From Aliiroseovarius zhejiangensis (GTDB lineage: Bacteria > Pseudomonadota > Alphaproteobacteria > Rhodobacterales > Rhodobacteraceae), in NCBI RefSeq assembly GCF_014656375.1, contig NZ_BNCH01000011.1:1-64000 (forward strand): a DNA stretch of 64,000 nt. Reading direction: 5' to 3'. The notes beneath the pieces are model-generated. The model worked only from the letters and a program-made list of their open reading frames with translations, had not been told where the DNA came from and ran no database searches. The translations under genes were made by a program, and so were the position numbers. Positions 45,598-56,714 of the stretch are shown one piece after another. The stretch's first letter is position 1, and every line of letters starts with the position of its first letter.

Positions 45598-46535
45598 CAT
45601 TTCGGTTCCGCTATCTGCTGTCAGGCACGGCAATGGTGCTTCTGACAGGCCTCGCCCTGCCCGCACGCGCCATCGACCTGCCCGCCGGGGCGAAGTTGCG
45701 CGCAGACGAACGTGAAGTCGCCGCCCGCGCGACCCTTGCGACAGGCCGGTATGACGGACAACAGGTGCCGATCATCGCCGCCGAGGGTCAGGTTATACGG
45801 CAGGCGTGGCGGGTGGACGGCACCAGCCAGACCAGTTTCCAGATCCTGACCGGGTTGCGTGATCAATTGGATCAGGGCGGGTTCGACATTCTGTTTCAAT
45901 GCCAATCCGTTTCCTGCGGCGGTTATGATTTCCGGTTTGGCATCGGCCATTTCAAGGCGCCGGATATGTTCGTTGATCTGGGTGATTACCATTATCTGAG
46001 CGCCCGCAAGGGTGATCATCATACCAGCGTTCTGGTCAGCCGCTCGAAGGAAGCAGCGTTCATCGAACTGCTTCAGGTGACGCCACCCGGTAGCACCGGG
46101 ACGGAGATATCAGCACCTGACGCGCCTGCCCCACCCAATCGACCCGCACCGTCGGATGGGCCGCTGGAGGCGCAGTTGGAAACGCTGGGTCGCGCCGTTC
46201 TTCACGGGTTGAGCTTTGCGACGGGATCCTCTGAACTCGATGATGGGAATGTGCCGGTCCTGACCGAGCTTGCGCAGTATCTGAATCAGAACCCCGGACG
46301 GCAGATTGTGCTGGTGGGCCATACGGATGCTGAAGGCGGCCTTTCCGGGAACGTCGCCCTATCGCGCAAACGGGCTGCGGCCGTGATGGAAAACCTGATC
46401 CGGCTTCACGACGTGAACCCCGCGCAGGTATCTGCCGAGGGGGTTGGTTTCCTGATGCCGCTGGCACCAAACCTGACGCCCGAGGGGCGCGAGGCGAACC
46501 GGCGTGTGGAAGCGGTGCTGATCAGCACGGACTAG
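45594..46535 (+). CDS. OmpA-family protein
   Basis: A 313-residue exported protein with a signal peptide (1-26, ending LPARA) and a middle region of unknown fold with a Cys pair (FQCQSVSCGG). The C-terminal OmpA domain (about 195-310) has the peptidoglycan-binding NPGRQIVLVGHTDAEG and LSRKRAAAVMENL. It probably anchors the outer membrane to the cell wall. No beta-barrel is evident. Confidence 0.88.
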   Translation: MTFRFRYLLSGTAMVLLTGLALPARAIDLPAGAKLRADEREVAARATLATGRYDGQQVPIIAAEGQVIRQAWRVDGTSQTSFQILTGLRDQLDQGGFDILFQCQSVSCGGYDFRFGIGHFKAPDMFVDLGDYHYLSARKGDHHTSVLVSRSKEAAFIELLQVTPPGSTGTEISAPDAPAPPNRPAPSDGPLEAQLETLGRAVLHGLSFATGSSELDDGNVPVLTELAQYLNQNPGRQIVLVGHTDAEGGLSGNVALSRKRAAAVMENLIRLHDVNPAQVSAEGVGFLMPLAPNLTPEGREANRRVEAVLISTD

Positions 46536-46546
46536 GCCACCGGGCC

Positions 46547-47452
46547 TTACCAGTTGTCCGGCCCCTTTTCGGCAAAGGCGTGGACAAGGAAATCAATGAA
46601 GGCGCGCACTTTCGGTTGGGTGAAACGCCCCGGCGGATAGACCGCATAGATGCCCTGCACATCCTGCGGCAGGTCTGGGATCGCGTCGATGACCAGCCCC
46701 TGCTCCAACGCGTCTGCATAGAGGAAGCTGGGCAGATAGGCGATGCCAAGGCCCGAAATCGCCGCGTTCAGCAAGGATTGTCCGTCATTCACGCTCAGCC
46801 ATCCGGCGGACCGGACCTGCCGCACTTCGCCCGAGGGGGCGGGCACTTTCCAGACATTGCCCGAGCTTTGGTTCGAGTAGTGCAAAAGTTTGTGTTCGTT
46901 CAGATCGTCGATGCGCGTGGGGCGGCCATATTGCTTGAAATAGTCAGGGCTGCCGACCATGCGGCGCGTCGTGGTCGAGATTTTGCGGGCCCGCAGCGAA
47001 CTGTCTTCCAACTCGCCCACGCGGATCGCCATATCAAACCCTTCCGAGATCAGCTCGACATAGCGGTTGGCCAGATCCATGTTCACATGCACCTCGGGGA
47101 AGTCATGCAGAAACTGGCCCAGCACCGGGCTCAGATGATTGACGCCAAAATCGGTGGCGACAGAAATGCGCAGGATACCGGAGGGGGCGGATTGCATCGA
47201 CGTGACCAGCGCATCCGCTTCGCCCGCATCGTTCAGCACGCGCCGCGCGCGGTCGTAATAGGCAAGACCGATTTCCGTCGGACTGACCCGCCGCGTCGTG
47301 CGGTTCAGAAGCCGCGCGCCCAATCGTGCCTCGAGGCTTGAAACATGCTTGGACACCGCAGATTTCGAGATTCCCATCTTCTTGGCAGCGTCCGTGAAAC
47401 CGCCCTGATCCACGACAGTGGCAAAGGCTTCCATTTCGGTCAATCGATCCAT
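46547..47452 (-). CDS. LysR-family transcriptional regulator
   Basis: A 301-residue LysR regulator with the N-terminal helix-turn-helix (FTDAAKKMGISKSAVSKHVSSLE) and a periplasmic-binding-fold effector domain. It closely resembles the common LysR subgroup whose members repress or activate neighbouring oxidoreductase genes. The next gene on either side is not obviously its target. It is convergent with the OmpA-like gene. Confidence 0.93.
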   Translation of the reverse strand: MDRLTEMEAFATVVDQGGFTDAAKKMGISKSAVSKHVSSLEARLGARLLNRTTRRVSPTEIGLAYYDRARRVLNDAGEADALVTSMQSAPSGILRISVATDFGVNHLSPVLGQFLHDFPEVHVNMDLANRYVELISEGFDMAIRVGELEDSSLRARKISTTTRRMVGSPDYFKQYGRPTRIDDLNEHKLLHYSNQSSGNVWKVPAPSGEVRQVRSAGWLSVNDGQSLLNAAISGLGIAYLPSFLYADALEQGLVIDAIPDLPQDVQGIYAVYPPGRFTQPKVRAFIDFLVHAFAEKGPDNW

Positions 47453-47583
47453 TTCACTCTTTCCACAAGTTCACCCCAGTGCCCCCGTTTATCCGGGCCA
47501 ATTGGGGCAAGACTGTGAAGAACACCCGACAATACGGGGGTAATTGCAGGGATCGTTATGACCTTGGAAACGACGTAGGTGCG

Positions 47584-48504
47584 CTAGCGCGTTGAAAAGA
47601 CTAGTTCTGCCACGCTGATCCAGATGGGCAGGGTCAGGGCCGCCAGCAAAGTGGTCTGTGCGATCAGCGTGGCGACAAGGTTTCGGTCAGCGCCAAAGCC
47701 TGAGGCCAGCACATGCGCCGCCGACGCCGTTGGCAGCGCGGCAAAGACCACCAGAACCGAGGCGATCGCCGGATCAAGGCCCAGCAAAAGCCCGATGGTC
47801 AGCGCGAAAAGCGGCAGGGCCACCAGCTTGATCGCACAGATAGCGCCGCTGAACCGATCCAGCCGCGCCAGCGCGCCCCAGTTCATCGTCGCACCGATCG
47901 ACAGAAGCGCGATGGGGATGGCCGCGCGCGCCAGCATTTCGATGGGCGCCATGATGGGGGCAGGCAAACGCCACCCCATCAGCCCGAACACCACACCACC
48001 CAGACTGGCCAGCAGAAACGGGTTCAGCGCCACCCGGGTCACCGTCGCGCCGACACCCAGCGCCCCACCACGTGACAGGGCCGACACGGCAAACAGGTTG
48101 GCAACCGGAACCCCCATGCCGACCGCCACGGCCATTTCACCCGCCCCGCCATGGGTCAGAAGCTCGACCGCGACCAGCCCAAGCGCCGTATTGAACCGCC
48201 AGCAGACCTGCCATGCCCCGGCAAAGTCCAGGAACCGCTCTGGCCCGGCGCGACGGGCCAGCCAGCCCAGCACCAGCCCGACCGACAGGATGGCCCAGAC
48301 AATCGGCGCCATGACGAACAGCTTTTCAGGGTCGATGGGGCGGCTGGCGGCGGCGACGAACAGCAGCGCGGGAAACAGAATCTCGAAATTCAGGCGGTCC
48401 AGCCCCTGCCATGCGTTTTCCGACAGCCGTTTGCGCAGCAACCCGCCCAGCCCCACCAAAAGGAAGCTGGGCATGAGACCGGTAAAGACGGCGAAGAAAA
48501 CCAT
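47584..48504 (-). CDS. AEC-family carrier
   Basis: A 306-residue membrane protein with about ten hydrophobic segments in two halves, as in the auxin efflux carrier family. Known bacterial members move malonate, malate or other organic acids. GGAGG lies six bases before the ATG at 48504; the longer open frame into the fadH-like gene is not used. It follows the fadH-like gene by 31 bases and may export or import a related acid. Confidence 0.88.
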   Translation of the reverse strand: MVFFAVFTGLMPSFLLVGLGGLLRKRLSENAWQGLDRLNFEILFPALLFVAAASRPIDPEKLFVMAPIVWAILSVGLVLGWLARRAGPERFLDFAGAWQVCWRFNTALGLVAVELLTHGGAGEMAVAVGMGVPVANLFAVSALSRGGALGVGATVTRVALNPFLLASLGGVVFGLMGWRLPAPIMAPIEMLARAAIPIALLSIGATMNWGALARLDRFSGAICAIKLVALPLFALTIGLLLGLDPAIASVLVVFAALPTASAAHVLASGFGADRNLVATLIAQTTLLAALTLPIWISVAELVFSTR

Positions 48505-48535
48505 GTGACCTCCGGGGGCATACCCCGTGGTCAGT

Positions 48536-50578
<2,043 letters not shown>

Positions 50579-50645
50579 TCAGTTGCGGCAAATCTGGACG
50601 ACCGGCTGCGCGCTGTCATTCAAAACGCTGCGTAACCGGTAAGGT

Positions 50646-51131
50646 TTACCATGCGCAATCCAGCGCCAGGGCGTCGATCTGATCCGGCGCATAGACGGCG
50701 ATGCCTGCCGCACGCAATGCGGCGGTGGTGACGCCAAACCCGGGCCGCTGCCGTCCATCGTGATGCCCATTGTAAAGCAAGCGCGACCCGCAGGAAGGAC
50801 TGGCCTCGGTCAACAGGGCATGGGTGCACCCGTGCGACAAGGCGCAGCTGACGGCCTGATGCGCGCCGTCAACAAACGGGGCCGTCACGTCGACCCCGGC
50901 GCTGTCCAGAACCCGCGCCCGGCCCGCCAGCACGTCATCCCCGTTTGCCCCCGGCTCAATCTCGGCGGGCAGACGTGGCACGGGCAGACCCCCGGCCAGT
51001 TCCGGGCAGAACGGCACGATACGGTCATCGGCGTCCCATCGGGTCAGGCAGTCGTGCAGTAAGGTCTTGGCACGCCCATCATATCGCACCTTCTGCCCCA
51101 TCAGGCAGGCGCTGACCAACAGCCGCGACAT
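50646..51131 (-). CDS. DUF523 family protein
   Basis: A 161-residue protein of the DUF523 family: SACLMGQKVRYDG at the N-terminus, CPELAGGLPVPR and EASPSCGS. The conserved cysteines suggest a metal or redox role, but none is established. It heads a minus-strand neighbourhood of uncharacterised genes, three bases from the following one. Confidence 0.85.
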   Translation of the reverse strand: MSRLLVSACLMGQKVRYDGRAKTLLHDCLTRWDADDRIVPFCPELAGGLPVPRLPAEIEPGANGDDVLAGRARVLDSAGVDVTAPFVDGAHQAVSCALSHGCTHALLTEASPSCGSRLLYNGHHDGRQRPGFGVTTAALRAAGIAVYAPDQIDALALDCAW

Positions 51132-51134
51132 GGG

Positions 51135-51515
51135 TCAGCCGGTTTCCGTGCAATGGCGCCGGAACGCGCGCTTGAGCATGTCCAGCTCTTCACGCAGCAG
51201 ATCGACCTCGGCCCGGATGTCGGTTTCCAGCGGCTGGCCGGTCACGATCGAGAACGCGTTGAGCGTCTCGCCGCTGTCCCTGTCGGCAATCAGAAAGGTC
51301 TGGACCCCATCGGTCAGCAACTCTGCCGGAATGGGCACGGAGATGTTGAAAGCCCCCGGCTGATCCGGGCGCGGCGTGACGGTGATGCCGTCAATGTTCT
51401 GCGACAGATGTGTCACCTGCAGGTCGGCCGGCGCCGCACTCCCGTCCGGCATGGTCAAGACACCTTCCCAAACGCCGGCCTGAATGCGCGCCCTTACCAG
51501 TTGAGGTTTCGTCAC
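51135..51515 (-). CDS. Hypothetical 126-residue protein
   Basis: Not recognised. The protein appears to be a small beta-rich domain (ITVTPRPDQPGAFNISVPIPA, TFLIADRDSGE) with a C-terminal helix rich in Leu and Glu (EVDLLREELDMLKRAFRRH) that could form a coiled coil. It sits between the DUF523 gene and the next conserved gene, 13 bases away. GGAGCAAG precedes the ATG. Confidence 0.7.
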   Translation of the reverse strand: MTKPQLVRARIQAGVWEGVLTMPDGSAAPADLQVTHLSQNIDGITVTPRPDQPGAFNISVPIPAELLTDGVQTFLIADRDSGETLNAFSIVTGQPLETDIRAEVDLLREELDMLKRAFRRHCTETG

Positions 51516-51528
51516 GGCTTGCTCCTTC

Positions 51529-52302
51529 TCAGACCTCGGCGCGCGGGCGACGACTGAATGTCACGTCGCGCAGGATCATCTGGCTCATCTCGGGATTTTC
51601 AAAGACCAGATCGACCCACATCCGGTCGACCCGTTTTTCATTCAGGTTGGTATAGGCAAGGTCGAACTCGACAATCGCCTCGTCCTCATCCACGGGCACG
51701 GCGCGGACGATCTGTTCGGTGTTTGGGCCATGTTGGATATTCAAACGGGCGAACAGTTCAAGCGGCTTCTCTATCTCGACCTGGGTTGTCAGGCGCACAA
51801 GGTGATTGCGCTTCAACCCATCAACGGCACTTGGTGGAAGTTCGATCACCAGCGACAGGAAGGATCCGTCAAACCCGAAGACATCCATCCGGACGCCAAA
51901 AGGGGCAAGATCGCTTTCGCGTGTGTTGCGCACCTGGCGCACCGTCAATTCCGAGACACGGCAGTCGTGAAACACCGTTACCTCGCTGCCAAAGGCCGAT
52001 TTGCTTTCGACCGCGGACCGGCCTGGCGGCGATAGCGGGCCGCGCCACAATTCCGGGCGATAGGCCCAATCGCAGTGCAGGGGTTTCTGAATGGCGTCCG
52101 ATCCGATCAGTGGCAGGGTCAGTCGCCCATCTGCCACGTGCAGCACGCGATCCAACGCCTGACGCAACGCGCGCGCACGGGCGCGCGCACCGCGCAGCGC
52201 CGCAAGGTCCAGGGTTTCAGCGTCGCGCAGCACCGCCTGCCACCGCTGCAACGACCACCGTTGAAGCCAGTGATCCAGAATGCCGTTCACGCGTCGCACC
52301 AT
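51529..52302 (-). CDS. Conserved hypothetical protein (DUF6478-like)
   Basis: A 257-residue protein that looks like a family largely confined to Rhodobacterales (possibly DUF6478; from memory, not checked). An arginine-rich N-terminal part is followed by a beta-sandwich-like region with many alternating hydrophobic residues (LVRLTTQVEIEKPLELFARLNIQHG). There is no signal peptide or membrane helix. It lies upstream of the small hypothetical gene and the DUF523 gene in the same direction and may be co-transcribed with them. Confidence 0.7.
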   Translation of the reverse strand: MVRRVNGILDHWLQRWSLQRWQAVLRDAETLDLAALRGARARARALRQALDRVLHVADGRLTLPLIGSDAIQKPLHCDWAYRPELWRGPLSPPGRSAVESKSAFGSEVTVFHDCRVSELTVRQVRNTRESDLAPFGVRMDVFGFDGSFLSLVIELPPSAVDGLKRNHLVRLTTQVEIEKPLELFARLNIQHGPNTEQIVRAVPVDEDEAIVEFDLAYTNLNEKRVDRMWVDLVFENPEMSQMILRDVTFSRRPRAEV

Positions 52303-52417
52303 GATGAGCTGCCGTCCCGCCTAGATTCGTCTGCCTGCCCGCACCAGTTCTTAGACCAGATACGTTACCATTGCGCAAACCACCCTTCCAGCGTTGCGCG
52401 TCGTCGGCTCGGCCATG

Positions 52418-53131
52418 TTACCGGTTCGCCTTGCGAATTTGCGACACGAAATCACGCAGAAGTGCAAGGCCCTTGCCCTGCCCAAACGGCTGGTCGGCGA
52501 AGGCGGTTGCGCTGGCGGTGACAAGCCGGCCATTCACTTCAAGAAACGCCCGCCATGTGGTGTCGGACAGTGAGTCTGGCAGGCCGCCCGACGTGTCCCG
52601 GATGCGGACATACAGCACGCCCGAGGCTGATTTCGTGTCCAGCAAGGTGACGGTTTCCGCGCGCCCGTCGCGGCTGAGCGCTGCACGACCTGCGTCGCTC
52701 TGGACGAAACCGCGGGCTTCACGCAAGCGCGCATCGGGATCTGTGGGCAACCCCACCGCCTGCACGGGCATGGGAAGAACCGTCGCCGTCAGAAAGGCCG
52801 GTTTTTCGGGTTTGGGATCGGCAGCGTTCTTGGTCAGGGCAGCGCAGGCGCCGATTGGAATGAAGGCGCCGGCCTCGGTATCCTGATGGGACGTCGTGTC
52901 GATGCAGAACCCTTTTGGTGTCGCGATCGTCACGGCCCCACCCATGACCGTCTTGGCACGGACCAGATCCCCGCGCGGTGTCGCCCGCTGGGCCGAGAAT
53001 ATGGGACTGTCCGACAGGTTGGGCCCTGATGCACCGTCCCCCCCGAAACAACCCGCCAGCATAAAGGCGATCCCCGTCGTCACTGCTGCGCGCCAAGCGC
53101 CCCAACCGTGCCACCTGAACTTCCTACACAT
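52418..53131 (-). CDS. Putative lipoprotein of unknown function
   Basis: With the ATG at 53131 the 237-residue product has a lipoprotein signal peptide ending in LAGC, and GGGGGGAG stands directly upstream. The mature part is not recognised. It contains two cysteines (GFCIDTT, IGACAAL) and a region near the C-terminus with TTWRAFLEVNGRLVTASATA. It is a single gene, divergent from the CPBP-family gene. Confidence 0.75.
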   Translation of the reverse strand: MCRKFRWHGWGAWRAAVTTGIAFMLAGCFGGDGASGPNLSDSPIFSAQRATPRGDLVRAKTVMGGAVTIATPKGFCIDTTSHQDTEAGAFIPIGACAALTKNAADPKPEKPAFLTATVLPMPVQAVGLPTDPDARLREARGFVQSDAGRAALSRDGRAETVTLLDTKSASGVLYVRIRDTSGGLPDSLSDTTWRAFLEVNGRLVTASATAFADQPFGQGKGLALLRDFVSQIRKANR

Positions 53132-53266
53132 AACTCCCCCCACACGAGGCAACACATTCCGGGCCACAACTGACCGCCCGTGACTGTCCACCAACTGTTC
53201 CCGGTTGTCCATCCGTCAGAACGCCGCCATCATACCAAACAAGCATTCTCATCGTCAGGACTTCTT

Positions 53267-54214
53267 GTGACGCTTACACCCGACCCCGCCACCCAGGTTT
53301 CCCACGCGGCTTTCTGGTCACCGGCCTATCCCCGCATTCAGCTATGGCGCACATTCCTTGGCATCCTCGTGATTCATGCGGCGTTTTTTGCCGTCACCTT
53401 TGCCCTGTTCATGATCGGCGCGCAGTTGCTTGACACCGATCCGGGCCACATGCTGGGGGCGTCCACCCCGGCCGAGGCATCGGTGTTCTTCCTGACCTTC
53501 CTTGGCTACCACCTGGGACTTTGGATCACGGTCAGAACATTGCACAAACGCGGGTTTCGCAGCCTGTTCGGTCCCGCCCTGCGCATTGACTGGCGCCATT
53601 TCCGGCGCGGTCTTCTGGTCGCCATCGGCATCAGCGTCGCCGCCATACTGGTTCAGTTTCTGCATCCCCTGTTCCTTCCCCCAGCCCCCGAAGCCGCCGC
53701 GGAACAATCCATGCCTGTCGCCACATGGGCACTGTTGATCGTACCCGCGCTGACCCTGGTGTTGATCCAGATCTTCGCGGAAGAGCTGGTGTTTCGGGGA
53801 TACCTTCTGCAACAGCTTCGCGCCCGGTTCCGGTCGATCTGGATCTGGGCCATCCTGCCGTCCTTTGCGTTTGGAATGCTGCATTTCGACCCTGCCACAT
53901 ATGGCATCAACGGCATTTTCTATGTCACCCATACAACGGTGATAGGGATCCTTCTGGCAATCGTCACCTTGCGCACCGGCAATATCGGGGCCGCCGCCGG
54001 ATTGCACTTTGGCAACAACGCCATGCTGATCTTTTCCGGCACCAAGGGCACGCTGGACGGGTTTTCGCTGTTTCTGACCGAGATGGAGTTGACCAGCGCC
54101 CAGATGACCTGGTCGATCCTGACCCAGACTGCGGTCGTCGTAGTGGCCTTTGCACTTTGGTGGCGGCACTCCGGCCGCAACCAGCCAATTGCAAAAACCG
54201 CCAAGGCGGACTAG
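53267..54214 (+). CDS. CPBP-family intramembrane glutamic protease
   Basis: A 315-residue protein with about eight hydrophobic segments. The CPBP motifs are in order: EELVFRGYLLQQL (EExxxR), FGMLHF (FxxxH) and HFGNNA (HxxxN). This is the Abi/CAAX-protease family of intramembrane glutamate proteases, whose bacterial substrates are mostly unknown. I chose the GTG at 53267 with AGGA upstream; a GTG at 53180 would add 29 residues. Confidence 0.85.
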   Translation: MTLTPDPATQVSHAAFWSPAYPRIQLWRTFLGILVIHAAFFAVTFALFMIGAQLLDTDPGHMLGASTPAEASVFFLTFLGYHLGLWITVRTLHKRGFRSLFGPALRIDWRHFRRGLLVAIGISVAAILVQFLHPLFLPPAPEAAAEQSMPVATWALLIVPALTLVLIQIFAEELVFRGYLLQQLRARFRSIWIWAILPSFAFGMLHFDPATYGINGIFYVTHTTVIGILLAIVTLRTGNIGAAAGLHFGNNAMLIFSGTKGTLDGFSLFLTEMELTSAQMTWSILTQTAVVVVAFALWWRHSGRNQPIAKTAKAD

Positions 54215-54244
54215 GTAAAACGAAACGACCAAGGAAGACAGGCG

Positions 54245-55198
54245 ATGAACTGGATCTCGAACTACGTCCGCCCCCGCATCAACTCGCTGTTCTCGCGCCG
54301 CGAGGTGCCCGAGAATCTGTGGACCAAGTGCTCGGAATGCGGAACGATGCTGTTTCACCGCGAATTTGCCGAGAACCTGAACGTCTGCACCAACTGCGAC
54401 CATCACATGGCCATCACCCCGCGCGAACGGTTTGCCGCGCTGTTTGACGGGGGCGTGTTTGCCGAGGTCGACGTGCCCGCCCCGGTCGAAGACCCGCTCC
54501 ATTTCAAGGATCAGAAGAAATATCCCGAGCGCATGAAGGCCGCCCGCAAGGACACCGGCGAACGTGAGGCGATGCTGGTGGCCGAGGGTGAGATCGGGCG
54601 CACGCCCATCGTGGCCGCGGCGCAGGATTTCAGCTTCATGGGTGGCTCTATGGGCATGTATGTGGGCAACGCGATCATCGCCGCTGCCGAACGCGCCGTC
54701 GCCTCCAAACGCCCACTGGTCCTGTTCTCTGCCGCAGGGGGTGCACGGATGCAGGAAGGCATCCTGAGCCTGATGCAAATGCCGCGCACCACGGTTGCGG
54801 TGCAGATGCTGAAAGAAGCCGGGCTGCCCTATGTCGTCGTCCTGACCCACCCGACCACCGGCGGCGTCACCGCATCCTATGCCATGCTGGGCGACGTTCA
54901 CATTGCTGAACCCAACGCGCTGATCTGCTTTGCCGGGCCGCGTGTGATTGAACAGACCATTCGCGAAAAGCTGCCCGACGGCTTCCAACGCGCCGAATAC
55001 CTGCTGGATCACGGGATGCTGGACCGCGTCACCCACCGCAAGGACATGAAGGACGAGCTTGTCACGATCCTGCGGATGCTGACCGGACACGGCCCCGCCG
55101 TGAAGGGCGACCTGCCCAAGCCCGAGGATGTGCCGACCCCGGCAAAAGGTGACACCCCGGATCCCGCAAAGCCCAAGGCCGAGGCAAAGAAAGCGTGA
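54245..55198 (+). CDS. accD: AccD, acetyl-CoA carboxylase carboxyltransferase beta subunit
   Basis: A 317-residue subunit with the N-terminal zinc ribbon (CSECGTMLF and CTNCDHH) and the crotonase-fold carboxyltransferase domain (SAAGGARMQEG, THPTTGGVTASYAMLGD, FAGPRVIEQT). With AccA it transfers carboxyl from biotin to acetyl-CoA in fatty acid synthesis. A lysine/alanine/proline-rich tail of about 30 residues ends the protein. It overlaps folC by four bases (GTGA). Confidence 0.98.
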   Translation: MNWISNYVRPRINSLFSRREVPENLWTKCSECGTMLFHREFAENLNVCTNCDHHMAITPRERFAALFDGGVFAEVDVPAPVEDPLHFKDQKKYPERMKAARKDTGEREAMLVAEGEIGRTPIVAAAQDFSFMGGSMGMYVGNAIIAAAERAVASKRPLVLFSAAGGARMQEGILSLMQMPRTTVAVQMLKEAGLPYVVVLTHPTTGGVTASYAMLGDVHIAEPNALICFAGPRVIEQTIREKLPDGFQRAEYLLDHGMLDRVTHRKDMKDELVTILRMLTGHGPAVKGDLPKPEDVPTPAKGDTPDPAKPKAEAKKA

Positions 55199-56469
55199 GC
55201 GTGGCAGATTCGGACGTCATCCTTGACCGGATGATGTCCCTTCACCCGAAGATCATTGATCTGACCTTGGACCGTGTCTGGCGCCTTTTGCACACCGTTG
55301 ACGACCCGCAGGACAAGCTGCCGCCAGTGATCCATCTGGCGGGCACCAATGGCAAGGGCTCGACCCTTGCGATGCTGCGGGCGGGGCTTGAGGGCGCGGG
55401 GAAACGGGTCCATGCCTATACATCGCCGCATCTGGCGCGGTTTCATGAACGGATCCGACTGGCGGGCGAGCTGATCAGCGAAGAGGCCCTGACCAAAGTG
55501 CTGGACCGTGCCTATGCCGCCAATGGCGGCGACACGATCACCTATTTCGAGATTACGACCGTTGCCGCCCTGATGGCATTTGTGGAAACGCCCGCTGATT
55601 TTACGCTACTAGAAACTGGGCTGGGCGGGCGGCTGGATGCGACCAATGTGGTCAACAAGCCCGCATTGACCATCATCACCCCCATCTCGATCGACCACAC
55701 CCAATTTCTGGGCGACACGCTAACTGCCATCGCAGGCGAAAAGGCGGGCATCCTGAAACGTGGCGTGCCTTGCATCGTCGGCCCGCAACCCGACGAGGCG
55801 CTTGAGGTGATCGAGGCGAAGGCCGCACGGCTGGGCTGCCCGCTGTTCGCGCACGGTCAGCACTGGCATATGGCCGAAGAACGCGGGCGGTTCATCTTTC
55901 AGGACGAAACCGGGTTGTTGGACCTTCCGATGCCTGCCCTGATCGGTCCACATCAGCTGGAAAACGCGGGCGCTGCGGTTGCCGCCCTGCGCCAGTTGGG
56001 GTTTGGCGAAGCCGCCTGCGAAGCTGCGATGCGTAACGTGAGCTGGCCTGCGCGGATGCAACGGCTGCGCCACGGCCCGCTGGTGGAAGCCGCCGGGGAT
56101 GCCGAGCTTTGGCTGGACGGGGGCCACAACCCCGCCGCAGGGGAAACGCTGGCCAAGGTGCTGGCCGGTCTTCCTGATCGCCCGACCCACCTGATCTGCG
56201 GCATGCTGAACACCAAGGATATCGCAGGCTATCTGCGCCCACTGTCGCGCGTGGCGGACAGCCTGACGGCGATCTCCATCCCTGATGAGCCAAACACCCT
56301 GCCTTCCGATGTCACAGCGCGCGAAGCCCGCGGCGTGGGATTTGCCGCAGGTGAAGCGGCCAGCGTGGCTGACGCGATCGCCGATATTCGGGCGAAAGAC
56401 CCCGACAGCCGCATCTTGATCTGCGGATCGCTGTACCTGGCAGGATCGGTGTTGAAGCGGAACGGATAG
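55195..56469 (+). CDS. folC: FolC, dihydrofolate synthase / folylpolyglutamate synthase
   Basis: A 424-residue Mur-ligase-fold enzyme with the ATP loop HLAGTNGKGSTLAML, the folate-binding EITTVAALMAF and TGLGGRLDATNVV, and the Mg site DHTQFLGDT. It adds glutamate to dihydropteroate and folates. GTG start at 55195. Pairing with accD is common in many bacteria. Confidence 0.96.
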   Translation: MSVADSDVILDRMMSLHPKIIDLTLDRVWRLLHTVDDPQDKLPPVIHLAGTNGKGSTLAMLRAGLEGAGKRVHAYTSPHLARFHERIRLAGELISEEALTKVLDRAYAANGGDTITYFEITTVAALMAFVETPADFTLLETGLGGRLDATNVVNKPALTIITPISIDHTQFLGDTLTAIAGEKAGILKRGVPCIVGPQPDEALEVIEAKAARLGCPLFAHGQHWHMAEERGRFIFQDETGLLDLPMPALIGPHQLENAGAAVAALRQLGFGEAACEAAMRNVSWPARMQRLRHGPLVEAAGDAELWLDGGHNPAAGETLAKVLAGLPDRPTHLICGMLNTKDIAGYLRPLSRVADSLTAISIPDEPNTLPSDVTAREARGVGFAAGEAASVADAIADIRAKDPDSRILICGSLYLAGSVLKRNG

Positions 56470-56554
56470 CCGGTCAGACGCCCGAATATCTGCCGTGATC
56501 ACAAAATAAATCTCGGAAATTCGGCACGCGAGGATTCACTTCGCCCACCAACCC

Positions 56555-56578
56555 CCCGAAAAGAATCAGTTTTTCGGG
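56555..56578 (+). terminator. Possible folC terminator hairpin
   Basis: CCCGAAAA (56555-56562) and TTTTCGGG (56571-56578) form an eight-pair stem with an eight-base loop, 86 bases after the folC stop. No T-run follows the stem, so it is not a standard terminator. Confidence 0.35.
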
Positions 56579-56589
56579 ATCAGGCGAAT

Positions 56590-56616
56590 CAACATATGAT
56601 TCGGCACAATATGTTG
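56590..56616. promoter_or_regulatory. Perfect dyad overlapping a promoter
   Basis: CAACATAT (56590-56597) and ATATGTTG (56609-56616) are exact inverted repeats 11 bases apart, and the right half overlaps the TTGACA box. The layout is that of a dimeric regulator's operator. No regulator gene was assigned to it. Confidence 0.6.
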
Positions 56617-56644
56617 ACAGATTAAGTGGTTAGCCGCTACTAAT
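56614..56644 (+). promoter_or_regulatory. Predicted housekeeping-type promoter
   Basis: A perfect minus 35 box TTGACA (56614-56619) is followed after 18 bases by TACTAAT (56638-56644), a moderate minus 10. No recognised standard gene follows for 300 bases, which points to an RNA or a very short gene. Confidence 0.5.
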
Positions 56645-56714
56645 AGGGTATTCTTCAGGTAAAGTTCACAACAAGTGAACGGCTTGTCGAGCAGTACTTT
56701 GACCAGGGGGCCTT

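Noticed and set aside
53342-55090. A 582-codon minus-strand open frame antisense to the CPBP gene and accD
   Set aside because: It lies opposite two genes with clear motifs, and its own product is low-complexity Gly/His/Gln-rich sequence.
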